NCBI RefSeq assembly: GCF_003337735.1
Contig: NZ_QPJY01000002.1
Coordinates: forward strand, 626,784 to 683,518
Origin: Thioalbus denitrificans
Lineage (GTDB): Bacteria; Pseudomonadota; Gammaproteobacteria; DSM-26407
DNA: 56,735 nt
Reading direction: 5' to 3'
This document shows, in pieces, positions 17,118-26,898 of this stretch (positions are counted from its first letter, which is position 1; every line of letters begins with the position of its first letter). Under the pieces are notes generated by a model. That model had not been told where the DNA came from. It did no database searches and saw only the letters and a program-made list of their open reading frames with translations. The translations under genes and the position numbers were made by a program.

Positions 17118-17732
17118 GACTACGAGTATCGGACACATATGTCCGTATTTCAAACGCGATCCCTCCCCCTCAGGGGGAGTGCCGGGGTGGGGGTGACCGG
17201 CGGCCGGACCCGGCGCGGCGCTCAGCCGCGAGCCCGGCGCCGAACCCCCTCCCCCCTGCCCCCTCCCGCAAGGAGAGGGGGAGACAAGGACACCGCTCCT
17301 GCAGCCGGGGAGGGTTTCCGGAGAGACATCCCCATCCTCCCGCACCCTTCTTCGCGGCGAGGGCGCCCTCGCCGTAGGTGCAGATTCATCTGCACACCCC
17401 GGCGGCCCGACCAAAGCCTGTAGGAGGCCCGCCCCCGGGGCGATGGGGCCCAGGCCAGAACCCCTGAATCCCCATACACCCACAGCCCCTCAACCCTGAG
17501 GGAAATAATCCTGTCAATCCTGAGAAATCCTGTAAATCCAGTCTATTCGAAGAAAAACCAATCGCCGCGAGGGCGCGCCTCCCACACGGGTTCCCTACCC
17601 CGGCGGCCCGACCGAAGCCTGTGGGAGGCCCGCCCCCGGGGCGATGGGGCACTGGCCAGAACCCCTGAACCCCCATACACCCGCGGCCCCTCAACCCTGA
17701 GGGAATAATCCAGTAAATCCTGTCAATCCTGT
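17118..17732. repeat. Intergenic repeat block (615 bp)
   Basis: Two opposed G-rich palindrome modules (about 17157-17290) are followed by two tandem cassette copies (about 17340-17550 and 17560-17735). In the second cassette, the GTGCAGAT palindrome is replaced by a CCCACACGGGTTCCCTACCC segment. The CCTGT arm of the last copy runs into the rmlD stop. A HicAB promoter must lie just right of 17117 but is not obvious. Confidence 0.8.
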
Positions 17733-18569
17733 CTATTCAGAATTCCTGTCTATTTCGCGCACGAACTCCGCCAGCCCCTCCTCCCACGGCGGCAGCCGGA
17801 TCGCCGGCGACTGGATCGACTCCAGCACCGCGTACTTCGGCCGCTCCGCCGGCCGGGGAAACTCCGCCGTCGCCACCGGCACCACCGGGGTCTGTACCCC
17901 CAGCGCCCGGAACAGCTCGCAGGTCAGCCCGTACCAACTCGTCCCGCCGCTGCCGGCCAGGTGCCAGGTGCCCCAGGCCTGCGTCTCTACCAGTTCCAGC
18001 AGCGCCCGGGCGAGGTGGGGCGCATAGGTGGGCGAACCGTGCTGATCGTCCACCACCCGCACCTCGGGGCGCTCAGCCAGCCCGCGCAGGGTGTTGGGGA
18101 AGTTCCGACCCTCGGCCCCGTAGAGCCAGGCGGTGCGGACGATGTAGTGGCGCGGGCAGTGGGCGCGCACCGCCTCCTCGCCGGCCAGCTTGCCGGCCCC
18201 GTAGACATTGAGCGGCACGGTGGCGTCGTACTCGTGGTAGGGCCGGCCGGCACGGCCGTCGAAGACATAGTCGGTGGAGATGTGCAGCAGCACGGCCCCC
18301 GCGCCGGCGCAGGCCAGCGCCAGGTTGCGCGGGCCCAGGGCGTTGACCCGGCAGGCGCCCGCGGGGTCCGACTCGGCGCCGTCCACGTCGGTCCAGGCCG
18401 CGGCGTTCAGCACCAGCGCCGGCCGCAGGGCCGCCACCGCCGCCCGCACCGCCGCCAGATCCGTGATATCCAGCGCCCCGTGCCCCAGCGCCACCACCTC
18501 GTGGCCGCCGAACACAACCTGCACGGCCCGCCCGAGCTGGCCGCCGGCGCCGGTGAGCAGGACCTTCAC
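17733..18569 (-). CDS. rmlD: dTDP-4-dehydrorhamnose reductase
   Basis: A 278-residue short-chain dehydrogenase that makes dTDP-L-rhamnose, the last step of the pathway. [13 protein letters not shown] at residues 4-16 is the NAD(P)H site, ISTDYVFDG and YGAGKLAGE (YxxxK) are the catalytic motifs, and RTAWLYG is family-specific. Length is normal. Its start overlaps the rmlC stop by 4 bp, so rmlA-rmlC-rmlD form a coupled operon. Confidence 0.95.
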   Translation of the reverse strand: MKVLLTGAGGQLGRAVQVVFGGHEVVALGHGALDITDLAAVRAAVAALRPALVLNAAAWTDVDGAESDPAGACRVNALGPRNLALACAGAGAVLLHISTDYVFDGRAGRPYHEYDATVPLNVYGAGKLAGEEAVRAHCPRHYIVRTAWLYGAEGRNFPNTLRGLAERPEVRVVDDQHGSPTYAPHLARALLELVETQAWGTWHLAGSGGTSWYGLTCELFRALGVQTPVVPVATAEFPRPAERPKYAVLESIQSPAIRLPPWEEGLAEFVREIDRNSE

Positions 18570-19132
18570 GCCCCGCCCTCCCCGTACACGGGCAGCCGCT
18601 CCATCAACTCCGCCAGGCCCGGCGCCGCACCGTCCTTCGCCGAGAGCAGCGGCTCGCGCAGCGGCCAGTGGATGGCGAGCTCCGGGTCGTCCCAGCGGAT
18701 GGCGATCTCGCTGGCGGGGTCATAGAAGGCGGTGCACTTGTACTCCACCTGCGCCATGTCGCTGAGCACGCAGAAGCCGTGGGCATAGCCCGGCGGAATG
18801 TAGACCTGGTGGAAGTTCCCGGCGCTCAGCTCCGCCCCGTACCAGCGGCCGAAGGTGGGCGAGCCGCGGCGGATGTCCACCGCCACGTCCCAGATCGCCC
18901 CCTCCACCGCCCGCACCAGCTTCCCCTGGGGATTGGCCAGCTGGGCGTGCAGCCCGCGCAGGGTGCCGCCCACCGAGCGGGAGTGGTTGTCCTGGACGAA
19001 ATCCACGTCGATGCCGCCCTGGCGGAACTTCTCCCGGTGCCAGGTCTCCAGGAAGAAACCCCGGCTGTCCCGGAACACCCGGGGCTCCACCCGCACCACC
19101 CCCTCCAGCCCCGTGTCGCGGTGGAACTTCAT
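18566..19132 (-). CDS. rmlC: dTDP-4-dehydrorhamnose 3,5-epimerase
   Basis: A 188-residue cupin-fold epimerase acting on the product of Rml[37 protein letters not shown] (catalytic His region) and [13 protein letters not shown] are canonical. Overlaps rmlA and rmlD by 4 bp at either end. Confidence 0.95.
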   Translation of the reverse strand: MKFHRDTGLEGVVRVEPRVFRDSRGFFLETWHREKFRQGGIDVDFVQDNHSRSVGGTLRGLHAQLANPQGKLVRAVEGAIWDVAVDIRRGSPTFGRWYGAELSAGNFHQVYIPPGYAHGFCVLSDMAQVEYKCTAFYDPASEIAIRWDDPELAIHWPLREPLLSAKDGAAPGLAELMERLPVYGEGGA

Positions 19133-20001
19133 GACCTCCCCTCCGCGACCCGCAGCAGGTACTGCCCGTAGCCGTTCTTCGCCATGGGCCCGGCGCAGCG
19201 GCGCAGCTGGTCGGCGTCGATGAACCCCTCGCGGAAGGCGATCTCCTCCACGCAGGCGATCATCAGCCCCTGCCGCTCCTGGATGGTGTGGATGAAGTTG
19301 GAGGCCGAGAGCAGCGCATCGTGGGTGCCGGTGTCGAGCCAGGCGATGCCGCGCCCGAGCAGTTCCACGTTCAGCTGCCCGCGGGCCAGGTAGGCGCGGT
19401 TGAGATCGGTAATCTCCAGCTCCCCGCGGGCCGATGGCGTCAGCCCGGCGGCCATTTCCACCACCGCGCCGTCGTAGATGTAGAGCCCGGTCACCGCGTA
19501 GGAGGACTTCGGCCGGGCGGGCTTCTCCTCGATGCTGATGGCCCGGCCCTCGCGGTCGAACTCCACCACGCCGTAGCGCTGGGGGTCCTTCACCCGGTAG
19601 CCGAACACCGTGGCGCCCTGCTCCCGCGCCACCGCCGCCTTAACCGACTCCACCAGGCCGTGGCCGTAGAAGATGTTGTCGCCCAGGATCAGCGCCACCC
19701 GGTCGCCGGCGATGAACTCCCGCCCGATGAGAAAGGCCTGGGCGATGCCCTCGGGCCGCGGCTGCGCCGCGTACTGGATGTTCAGCCCCAGGTGGGCGCC
19801 GTCCCCCAGCAGACGCACGAATCCGCCCTGGTCCTCGGGGGTGGTGATCACCAGGATGTCGCGGATACCCGCCAGCATCAGCACCGACAGCGGGTAGTAG
19901 ATCATCGGCTTGTCGTAGACCGGCACCAGCTGCTTGCTGGTCCCCATGGTCAGCGGATAGAGCCGCGTCCCCGACCCGCCCGCGAGAATTATTCCCTTCA
20001 A
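19129..20001 (-). CDS. rmlA: Glucose-1-phosphate thymidylyltransferase
   Basis: 290 residues; forms dTDP-glucose from dTTP and glucose-1-phosphate. [18 protein letters not shown] is the nucleotidyl-binding loop, and [19 protein letters not shown] and [11 protein letters not shown] are hallmark motifs. First gene of the rmlACD operon. The rmlB gene that normally accompanies it is not upstream; only a remnant lies at 21568-21703, beyond the Phd/VapC module. Confidence 0.95.
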   Translation of the reverse strand: MKGIILAGGSGTRLYPLTMGTSKQLVPVYDKPMIYYPLSVLMLAGIRDILVITTPEDQGGFVRLLGDGAHLGLNIQYAAQPRPEGIAQAFLIGREFIAGDRVALILGDNIFYGHGLVESVKAAVAREQGATVFGYRVKDPQRYGVVEFDREGRAISIEEKPARPKSSYAVTGLYIYDGAVVEMAAGLTPSARGELEITDLNRAYLARGQLNVELLGRGIAWLDTGTHDALLSASNFIHTIQERQGLMIACVEEIAFREGFIDADQLRRCAGPMAKNGYGQYLLRVAEGRS

Positions 20002-20613
20002 GATTCAGTCTCCGTCACGTCTGAACAACAACCAGCAGACTGTTTGAATAGACAGGATTTACAGGATAGACAGGATGTGGGTGGAGTTTCGTCGATTGAG
20101 TCTGACATGGTTGCGACCCCTGACCCCAACCGTGCCCCATCCCCCTCCCCCCAACCCCCTCCCGCAAGGGGCGGGGGAGCCATTCGTGCCAGCGTCACGG
20201 CACTGCAACCCACCGGGTGCACCGCCCAAACTCCCTCCCCCTCAGGGGGAGGGCTGGGGAGGGGGTGGTCGGACCCAACATTGCCCGCCAACCCATCCAG
20301 GCAACTCACCCCCCCAACAAGCTATTCAGAGAAAATCCTGTCAATCCCGCCCATTCCAGAGTACTGCAATGCCCCCTCCCCCCAACCCCCTCCCGCAAGG
20401 GGAGGGGGAGCAGAGCATGCCGTGCCCCGGGCGTGTGCCTCAGGCTTTTACTCCCTCCCCCTGAGGGGGAGGGTTGGGGAGGGGGTGGTCAGACCCAACA
20501 TTGCCTATCAATCCATCCAAGCAACTCACCCCCCAACAAGCTATTCAGAAAAAATTCCGTCAATCCCGTAAATCCTGTCTATTCAAAAACCAATCGTGGC
20601 AGAGACGATGACT
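20002..20613. repeat. Intergenic repeat block (612 bp)
   Basis: CCTGT-type repeats lie at 20043-20075, 20336-20355 and 20560-20583. Two copies of the element with opposed GGGGGAGGG palindromes (about 20140-20275 and 20370-20490) share flanks such as ACCCAACATTGCC. They look like a local duplication of about 225 bp. No gene. Confidence 0.8.
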
Positions 20614-20994
20614 TCACGGTCTGAACCGTCGAATCACCAGTCCGTCCACGAACCGATAGTGCTTGTCGTTGGCAGTCAGCAGATCCAGACCATGCTCCAA
20701 CGCCGTCGCTGCGATCAGGGCATCGGCGAGCTGCATCGAGCTATTGAGGGAAAATTGTTCCACCAGGAAACTTGCCCGTGCCGAAATTGCCTGGTCGATG
20801 TGGATAATGGTCGCGGACCAGTAGGCCAGCGCCTGGCGCAGGATTTTCAGCTCGCGCTTATCCCGCATCCCCTGCACCAGCTCCATGTAGGTCACTGCAG
20901 AGAGGGAAAAGGCAGGCTCCCCGTCGAGAAGTTCAGCCGCCCGCTCATTCCCCCGCAGGTTCCAGATCAGGACATCCGTGTCCACCAGAATCAC
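20614..20994 (-). CDS. vapC: VapC-type PIN-domain toxin
   Basis: A 126-residue PIN-domain ribonuclease. The acidic active site is visible: D5 (LVDTDVLIW), E38 (TYMELVQG), D91 (LADALIAATAL) and D110 (TANDKHYR). The start is GTG, overlapping the antitoxin stop by 4 bp (GTGA). It interrupts the sugar-nucleotide genes between rmlA and the rmlB remnant. Confidence 0.92.
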   Translation of the reverse strand: MILVDTDVLIWNLRGNERAAELLDGEPAFSLSAVTYMELVQGMRDKRELKILRQALAYWSATIIHIDQAISARASFLVEQFSLNSSMQLADALIAATALEHGLDLLTANDKHYRFVDGLVIRRFRP

Positions 20995-21233
20995 GGCAAT
21001 TTCCTCCCGCGCCGCAGCTGGCGCACCTGCTCCTCCACATCAACCGTCTGCTCCCGCCACAGGCCAAAGGCCGGATTCCTCCCGCCCGCCTGCGGTACCT
21101 GCCCCGTTGCCGGCCAACGTGTGAGCAGGGCACGCCGCTTGCCCCGGTAGGTGATGATCACCTCCTCACCCCGGTCCGCGGCGGCCAACACCTCCGCGGT
21201 ATGCAGCCTGAGATCTTTCGTGGTGGCTTCCAT
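20991..21233 (-). CDS. Phd/YefM-type antitoxin
   Basis: 80 residues. The N-terminal DNA-binding part is MEATTKDLRLHTAEVLAAAD followed by EEVIITYRGKRRALL, the usual Phd fold. The C-terminus (EEQVRQLRRGRKLP) would wrap the toxin. Read first in the operon, GTGA-coupled to vapC. A perfect inverted repeat lies 18 bp upstream of its start and is the likely autoregulation site. Confidence 0.9.
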   Translation of the reverse strand: MEATTKDLRLHTAEVLAAADRGEEVIITYRGKRRALLTRWPATGQVPQAGGRNPAFGLWREQTVDVEEQVRQLRRGRKLP

Positions 21234-21250
21234 AGTGCCTTCCTCATAGA

Positions 21251-21272
21251 AGTTACACTGAAAAGTGTAACT
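21251..21272. promoter_or_regulatory. Inverted-repeat operator of the Phd/VapC operon
   Basis: Perfect 9-bp arms AGTTACACT and AGTGTAACT separated by GAAA, positioned 18 bp upstream of the antitoxin start. It matches the kind of site bound by Phd-family antitoxins for autorepression. Confidence 0.75.
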
Positions 21273-21567
21273 CCAGCCGCCAGGAAAGCAATCCATAGAC
21301 CAGCCGATGCCCCCCAACCCCCTCCCGCAAGGGGCGGGGGAGCCATTCGTGCCAGGCTCACGGCACCATTCAAACCAATCGCGGCGAGGGTGCCCCTCCC
21401 ACACGGGTTGTCCTACCCCGGCGGCCCGACCGAAGCCTGTGGGAGGCCCGCCCCGGGGCGATGGGGCACTGGCCGGAACCCATGGGCTCACCAACATCTG
21501 GCCCTGCCCAAAGCCCCCACACAGAATCCCGTCAATCCTGTAAATCCTGTCTATTAAAGACTTTCCC
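21273..21567. repeat. Cassette copy between the antitoxin operator and the rmlB remnant
   Basis: A G-rich palindrome module (21306-21345) and then a cassette lacking its GTGCAGAT palindrome (about 21380-21555). The CCTGT arm ends 12 bp from the remnant's stop codon. Confidence 0.75.
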
Positions 21568-21703
21568 TCAACCCAGCCCCAGCCGCTCCCGCTGGTACAC
21601 CTTCTTCGTCACCGCCACACACCACTCAGGGTGCAACTGCGTGGCGCACGAAGTTGCCGCCGATGAAGCCGGCGCCGCCGGTGACCATAAGGGCCTTGTC
21701 CAT
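21568..21703 (-). pseudogene. rmlB: Internally deleted rmlB (dTDP-glucose 4,6-dehydratase) remnant
   Basis: Only the two ends of a dehydratase gene remain. From ATG 21701-21703 the frame reads MDKALMVTGGAGFIGGNFVRH, the NAD-binding start of RmlB, then stops at TGA within six codons. Shifted by one frame, the sequence continues HPEWCVAVTKKVYQRERLGLG and stops at 21568-21570; this resembles the C-terminus of RmlB (WxxxxxxxxYxxxRLGL). The intervening ~1 kb is missing, and the two ends are joined near 21634 out of frame. The gene is therefore dead in this sequence. It lies on the same strand and between galE and rmlA, where a functional rmlB would be expected. Confidence 0.75.
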
Positions 21704-21788
21704 ACACACCAACCCTTTCACCTGCATACCGCCTCTGTCATGTTTACTTCATTTTCAAGCGCATGTCAGTGAAGGCGGCCCGAAACGC

Positions 21789-21816
21789 AAACGGGGAGGC
21801 CGAAGCCTCCCCGTTT
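21789..21816 (-). terminator. Hairpin terminator after galE
   Basis: Perfect 12-bp stem AAACGGGGAGGC / GCCTCCCCGTTT with a four-base loop, 28 bp past the galE stop. The minus-strand tail GTTTGCGTTTC is moderately T-rich. Confidence 0.7.
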
Positions 21817-21843
21817 ACAGAATTGCCAGCACAACAACCCCAA

Positions 21844-22866
21844 CTACCCCCCATAACCCTCCGGGTTCATCGACTGCCAGCGCCAGGTGTCCGCCATCAT
21901 CTGCTCCAGGCCCCGCTCCGCTCTCCACCCCAGTTCCCGCTCCGCCTTGGAGGGGTCGGACCAGTACTCGGCAATGTCCCCAGCCCGCCTCGCTACAATC
22001 TCGTAAGGGACAGCCCGACCCGACGCCTGTTCGAAGGCCCGCACCATCTCCAGCACGCTGTAACCCCGCCCGGTGCCGAGGTTCCAGGTGAACACCCCCG
22101 TCTGATCGGGAAGATACTCCAGCGCCGCCAGGTGCCCCCGGGCCAGATCCACCACGTGGATATAGTCCCGCACCCCGGTACCGTCTCGGGTGGGGTAGTC
22201 CCCCCCGAAGACCGACAGCTTCTCCAGCCGCCCCACCGCCACCTGGGCGATATAAGGCAGAAGGTTGTTGGGAACCCCCTGCGGGTCCTCGCCAATGCGC
22301 CCGGACTCGTGCGCCCCCACAGGGTTGAAGTAACGCAACAGACCGACAGCCCAGCGCTCATCGGAGTGGGCCAGGTCTCCGAGCACCTCCTCCACCATCA
22401 ACTTGGAACGTCCATAAGGATTGGTGGGCATGCCCGTGGGCAAGTCCTCATGGTAGGGAACCACCTCCGGCTCCCCGTAGACCGTGGCCGAGGAACTGAA
22501 GACGATGCGGAAAACACCTGCATCCGCCATCGCCCGGCACAAGGCCACCGTACCGCCCACGTTGTTGTCGTAGTAGTCCAGGGGCTTCTCTACACTCTCG
22601 CCCACCGCCTTGAGCCCGGCGAAGTGAATCACCGCATCAACGGGCTCCGAAGCGAAAACCCGGTCCAGCAAACGTGCATCCCGAACATCCCCCTCCACGA
22701 ACATCGGACGCCTACCGGCAATCGCTTCCACCCGCCGCAGGGACTCCAGCGAGCTGTTGCAGAGATTATCCAGCACCACCACATCGGAGCCCGCCTGCAG
22801 CAGCTGCAGCACGGTATGGCTGCCGATATAGCCGGCGCCGCCAGTTACCAGGACTCTTCTCGACAT
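21844..22866 (-). CDS. galE: UDP-glucose 4-epimerase
   Basis: A 340-residue SDR epimerase interconverting UDP-glucose and UDP-galactose (or the GlcNAc forms). VLVTGGAGYIGSHTV is the NAD site, SSATVYGEPE and YGRSKLMVEE (YxxxK) are catalytic, and FNPVGAHESGRIGEDP is GalE-specific. ATG 22864-22866 follows AAGGAAAA. It is separated from fcl by a 300-bp cassette and ends in its own terminator, so it may be a separate unit at the distal end of the glycan block. Confidence 0.93.
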   Translation of the reverse strand: MSRRVLVTGGAGYIGSHTVLQLLQAGSDVVVLDNLCNSSLESLRRVEAIAGRRPMFVEGDVRDARLLDRVFASEPVDAVIHFAGLKAVGESVEKPLDYYDNNVGGTVALCRAMADAGVFRIVFSSSATVYGEPEVVPYHEDLPTGMPTNPYGRSKLMVEEVLGDLAHSDERWAVGLLRYFNPVGAHESGRIGEDPQGVPNNLLPYIAQVAVGRLEKLSVFGGDYPTRDGTGVRDYIHVVDLARGHLAALEYLPDQTGVFTWNLGTGRGYSVLEMVRAFEQASGRAVPYEIVARRAGDIAEYWSDPSKAERELGWRAERGLEQMMADTWRWQSMNPEGYGG

Positions 22867-23166
22867 CGGTTTTCCTTGACTCAAAAGGGATTGAAGCGAC
22901 GGGAAACTACCCGAATAAGGCCAGCTTGACCCACTCCAGCGGGGGCAACAGCATCGCAGCCAATGTCCAATCGCCGCGAGGGCACCCCTCCCGTAGGTGC
23001 AGATTCATCTGCACACCCCGGCGGCCCGACCGAAGCCTGTGGGAGGCCCGCCCCCGGGGCGATAGGGCACCGGTCAAAACCCACGGACCCTCAAACAACC
23101 ACGGCCCTCAACACTGAGGGAAATCCTGTCAGTCCTGAGAAATCCCGTAAATCCTGTCCATTAAAC
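22867..23166. repeat. Cassette copy between galE and fcl
   Basis: A complete cassette from about 22970 to 23163, with its CCTGT arm ending at the fcl stop. 22867-22965 shows no clear promoter for galE. Confidence 0.75.
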
Positions 23167-24144
23167 TCATTCACGAACCTGGTCACTCTCCAGGAACCAC
23201 CGGTAGGTCGCTTCCAGCCCCTCGCGCAGGCCGATGGAAGGGGTCCAGCCCAGGGCTGCCAGTCGGGAGACGTCCAGGAGCTTGCGGGGGGTGCCGTCGG
23301 GCCGGCTGGGGTCGAAGACCAGTTCGCCCTGGAAGCCCACCACGGCCTTCACCGTCTCGGCGAGCTCGCGGATGGTGACATCCCGGCCCGTGCCCACGTT
23401 GATGTGCGAGACCATCGGCTCGGTGTGGGCCGCGTAGTCCTCGTCCGCCAGGCCCATCACGTGGACACAGGCGGCAGCCATGTCGTCCACGTGCAGGAAC
23501 TCCCGCATGGCATTTCCGGTCCCCCAGACCGTCACGGCGTCGGCACCGGCGATCCTGGCCTCATGGAACCGGCGGATCAGGGCCGGAATCACATGGCTGT
23601 TCTCCGGGTGGAAGTTGTCCCCCCGGCCATAGAGGTTGGTGGGCATCACCGAGCGGTAGCGGGTACCGTACTGGCGATTGTAGGACTCGCACAGCTTGAT
23701 CCCCGCGATCTTCGCCACCGCATAGGGCTCGTTGGTGGGCTCCAGCCTGCCTGACAACAGCGCATCCTCTGCCATCGGCTGCCCGGCGTCCCGCGGGTAG
23801 ATGCAGGAACTGCCAAGGAACAGCAGGCGTTCCACGCCGGCCCGGTGGGCGGCATGGATCACGTTGCACTGGATCATCAGGTTCTCGTAGATGAACTGGG
23901 CCGGGTAGGTGTTGTTGGCGTGAATCCCGCCCACCCTGGCCGCCGCCAGCACGACATGGTCGATGTCATGCTCGGTAAAGAACCGTGCCACCGAGGCCTG
24001 GTCCAGCAAGTCCACCTCGTCCCGGCCGGCCGTGACGATATTGCAATGCCCCCGCTCCGACAGCGCCCGCACGATCGCCGACCCAACCATGCCGCGGTGG
24101 CCGGCGATGAAGATGACATCCGATGGCTTCAATACCTCACTCAT
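23167..24144 (-). CDS. fcl: GDP-L-fucose synthase
   Basis: A 325-residue epimerase/reductase converting GDP-4-keto-6-deoxymannose to GDP-L-fucose. [17 protein letters not shown] is the NADP site, and LGSSCIYP and [13 protein letters not shown] carry the Ser-Tyr-Lys triad. [26 protein letters not shown] is strongly diagnostic in sequence. Overlaps gmd by 8 bp, indicating translational coupling. Confidence 0.95.
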   Translation of the reverse strand: MSEVLKPSDVIFIAGHRGMVGSAIVRALSERGHCNIVTAGRDEVDLLDQASVARFFTEHDIDHVVLAAARVGGIHANNTYPAQFIYENLMIQCNVIHAAHRAGVERLLFLGSSCIYPRDAGQPMAEDALLSGRLEPTNEPYAVAKIAGIKLCESYNRQYGTRYRSVMPTNLYGRGDNFHPENSHVIPALIRRFHEARIAGADAVTVWGTGNAMREFLHVDDMAAACVHVMGLADEDYAAHTEPMVSHINVGTGRDVTIRELAETVKAVVGFQGELVFDPSRPDGTPRKLLDVSRLAALGWTPSIGLREGLEATYRWFLESDQVRE

Positions 24145-25222
24145 GATATGTAAAGGTGGTGTACCCCTCCTGCTGGCAGAGCTGGTCCCGCTCCGCCTCG
24201 CGCAGGTCCGCCACCACCATCTCCTTCACCAGCGCCTCGAAACTCGTCCTCGGCACCCAGCCCAGCTTCTCCTTCGCCTTGGCGGGATCCCCCAGCAGGG
24301 TCTCCACCTCGGTGGGCCGGAAGTAGCGGGGGTCCACGGCCACAATCACCCTGCCCGTTTCGTCCAGCCCCTTCTCCTCCACCCCCTCGCCTTCCCAGCG
24401 CACCGCCATGCCCAGCTCCCGGCAGGCAATCTCCACGAACTGACGCACCGAGTACTGCACCCCGGTGGCGATGCAGAAATCGTCCGGCGCCTCCTGCTGC
24501 AGCATCAGCCACTGCATCTCCACATAGTCGCGGGCGTGGCCCCAGTCACGCTTGGAGTTGAGGTTGCCCAGGTAGAGGCAGTCCTGCAGCCCCAGCTTGA
24601 TCCGCGCCAGGGCGCGGGTGATCTTGCGGGTGACGAAGGTCTCCCCCCGGATCGGCGACTCGTGGTTGAACAGGATGCCGTTGCAGGCGTACATCCCGTA
24701 GGCCTCCCGGTAGTTGACCGTAATCCAGTAGGCGTAGAGCTTCGCCGCCGCGTAGGGCGAGCGGGGGTAGAATGGCGTGGTCTCCCGCTGGGGCACTTCC
24801 TGCACCTTGCCGAAGAGCTCCGAGGTGGAGGCCTGGTAGAAGCGGGTCTTTTTCTCCAGCCCCAGGATCCGGATCGCCTCCAGCAGCCGCAGCGTGCCCA
24901 GGGCGTCGGAATTGGCCGTATACTCCGGCTCCTCGAAGGAGACCGCCACATGGGACTGCGCCGCCAGATTGTAGATCTCGTCCGGCTGCACCTGCTGGAT
25001 GATGCGGATCAGGCTGGAGGAGTCGGTCAGGTCCCCGTGGTGCAGGATGAAACGGCGATCCGCCTCGTGGGGATCCTGGTAGAGATGGTCGATCCGGTCC
25101 GTGTTGAACAGCGAAGTCCGCCGCTTGATGCCGTGGACCTCGTACCCCTTGCCCAGCAGGAACTCGGCTAGGTAGGCGCCGTCCTGGCCGGTGATGCCCG
25201 TGATGAGTGCTTTTTTTGTCAT
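24137..25222 (-). CDS. gmd: GDP-mannose 4,6-dehydratase
   Basis: 361 residues; first step from GDP-mannose to GDP-fucose. [45 protein letters not shown] and [12 protein letters not shown] (YxxxK) are canonical. ATG 25220-25222 is used; the TTG just before it is less likely. The second to fourth codons form a run of A residues. Feeds fcl directly, and takes GDP-mannose from manB/manC 17 kb upstream in the same locus. Confidence 0.95.
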   Translation of the reverse strand: MTKKALITGITGQDGAYLAEFLLGKGYEVHGIKRRTSLFNTDRIDHLYQDPHEADRRFILHHGDLTDSSSLIRIIQQVQPDEIYNLAAQSHVAVSFEEPEYTANSDALGTLRLLEAIRILGLEKKTRFYQASTSELFGKVQEVPQRETTPFYPRSPYAAAKLYAYWITVNYREAYGMYACNGILFNHESPIRGETFVTRKITRALARIKLGLQDCLYLGNLNSKRDWGHARDYVEMQWLMLQQEAPDDFCIATGVQYSVRQFVEIACRELGMAVRWEGEGVEEKGLDETGRVIVAVDPRYFRPTEVETLLGDPAKAKEKLGWVPRTSFEALVKEMVVADLREAERDQLCQQEGYTTFTYHE

Positions 25223-25240
25223 CAATGATTCCAGTAGCGA

Positions 25241-25990
25241 TTAACTGTGAACAAAGAACTGCGGCAGCTTGCTGAGATTCTTCCACGCCAGGGCGGTCAG
25301 GCCGCCCACGCCGTTGGACTTCAGGGCGCGGTAGTCCTCCGCCGACTTGCGCAGGATGTTGGCGAGCGAGCGGTTGCTGGCTCCACCCACCCGCATCTTC
25401 ACCAGCACCTCGGGGATGTAGCCCACCTGGATTCCGCCGCGGCCGAGAAAGCGCAGCATGCAGTCATAGTCCGCGGCGATGCGGTAGCGCGTATCGAACC
25501 CCCCCAGCGCCTCGTATACGGAACGCCGGGCATAGAAGGTCGGATGGGGCGGCATCCAGCCGCGCGCCAGGCGGGCCGACGAGAACCGCCCCGCGCGCCA
25601 TGTGCGCACCACCCGGTCGGGCGCCTCCTTGCGCACGTAGAGGAGATCGCCATACACCGCGCCCACCTCCGCGTCGGAAAACGCCCCGGCCACGCGGCGC
25701 AGCACATCCGTATCGGCGTACAGGTCATCGGAATGGAGAAAGCCCACCACCTCGCCGCCGGCGTGGTGCAACCCCTTGTTGAGCGCGTCGTAGATGCCGC
25801 GGTCCGGCTCGCTCACCAGCACCCCAATCCGGTCGGCATACCCCTGCAGCACCTCCAGGGTGCCATCCGTCGAGCCGCCATCGATCACGACCAGTTCCAC
25901 GTCGTCATGGGACTGCGCCAGCGTCGAATCGAGTGCCGCTGCGATGGTGGCGCGGTTGTTGTAGACAGCGGTGATGACTGAGATCTTCAC
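25241..25990 (-). CDS. Glycosyltransferase, GT2 (WcaE-like)
   Basis: A 249-residue GT-A glycosyltransferase. VKISVITAVYNNRATI starts the nucleotide-binding fold. LVVIDGGSTDGT and FLHSDDLY (DxD-like) bind the sugar nucleotide and metal, and RIAADYDCMLRF is the conserved C-terminal motif. The GTG start overlaps the upstream stop (GTGA). No large membrane segment, so it probably works at the cytoplasmic face on the lipid-linked repeat unit. Donor unknown. Confidence 0.85.
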   Translation of the reverse strand: MKISVITAVYNNRATIAAALDSTLAQSHDDVELVVIDGGSTDGTLEVLQGYADRIGVLVSEPDRGIYDALNKGLHHAGGEVVGFLHSDDLYADTDVLRRVAGAFSDAEVGAVYGDLLYVRKEAPDRVVRTWRAGRFSSARLARGWMPPHPTFYARRSVYEALGGFDTRYRIAADYDCMLRFLGRGGIQVGYIPEVLVKMRVGGASNRSLANILRKSAEDYRALKSNGVGGLTALAWKNLSKLPQFFVHS

Positions 25991-26895
25991 GCCTCCGTCG
26001 ATACCTTGATGTCCAGCACCTTCTCGATGGCCTGCTCCAGCGGGTCGCCCGACTCGCGCATGTGCCGCTGTACCTCGATCACCTTCACGTCCACCAGCGT
26101 CCGGTACCACCAGCCCTGCAGGAAATGGAACACGAAACCCTGCCAGCCGTCGAGGAAGCCGAGGCGCAGAAAATAGCGGTACAGGAAATAGAGGAAGGCG
26201 CGCAGCCCCATCGGCAGCCGCACATAGACCTTGAGCTTGAGCCAGCGTTTCATTCCCGCCTGCATGCTCAGGCGTGGAGCGGTGGCCGCCTCCGCCTGTG
26301 AATTTTCATGCAGCAGCAAATCCACCGCCTCGCGGCTGGCATAGCGGTTGTGCTTGTCCGTCCACCAGGTCACGGAATTGAGGTTGATGTCGGCAATATC
26401 AGCATCCAGATGTGCGACCCCGCCCTCCACCACCATGTGCTCGTCCATCCAGCGGTTTTCGCAGCGGGCATGCCCCGTACGCCAGACGCGCAGCATGCGC
26501 AGGGGGTAAATCGCGCCATGCCGAATCCAACGGCCGAGAAAATGAATCTGCCGGTTCACCGTCAGGCCCATGACCCCGTCCGGGTAGCGCGGCAACTCCC
26601 GCGCAAGCGCGGCCGCAAGTTCCGGTGTCACCACCTCGTCGGCATCCAGCCGCATGGTCCATTGCGTATCGATGGCAGCATTGTCCAGCGCCCAGTTCAT
26701 CTGCACCGAATGATTGATCCACACATGCTGCACCACCTCCGCCCCCGCCGCCCGGGCCAATTCAACGGTCTTGTCCGTGGAGAAGCAGTCGACCACGATC
26801 ACCCGCCGGGCCACCCCGCGCAGGCTCTCCAGGCAGCGGGGCAGGTGCTTCTCCTCGTTGAAGGCGAGAATGATGACGGTCAGGTCGGCGGGCAT
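25987..26895 (-). CDS. Glycosyltransferase, GT2
   Basis: A 302-residue GT2 enzyme. LTVIILAFNEEKHLPRCLESL, VVDCFSTDKTVELARAAGA and MRLDADEVV (DxD) define the donor and metal site. A hydrophobic stretch around residues 220-250 (LRAFLYFLYRYFLRLGFLDG) may touch the membrane. It sits 3 bp after the methyltransferase stop, within the coupled GT block. Substrates unknown. Confidence 0.85.
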   Translation of the reverse strand: MPADLTVIILAFNEEKHLPRCLESLRGVARRVIVVDCFSTDKTVELARAAGAEVVQHVWINHSVQMNWALDNAAIDTQWTMRLDADEVVTPELAAALARELPRYPDGVMGLTVNRQIHFLGRWIRHGAIYPLRMLRVWRTGHARCENRWMDEHMVVEGGVAHLDADIADINLNSVTWWTDKHNRYASREAVDLLLHENSQAEAATAPRLSMQAGMKRWLKLKVYVRLPMGLRAFLYFLYRYFLRLGFLDGWQGFVFHFLQGWWYRTLVDVKVIEVQRHMRESGDPLEQAIEKVLDIKVSTEA

Positions 26896-26898
26896 GAG

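Noticed and set aside
24137-25222. gmd as a substitute for the lost rmlB
   Set aside because: Sequence motifs are those of GDP-mannose 4,6-dehydratase; the substrates differ, so it cannot be assumed to supply dTDP-4-keto-6-deoxyglucose.
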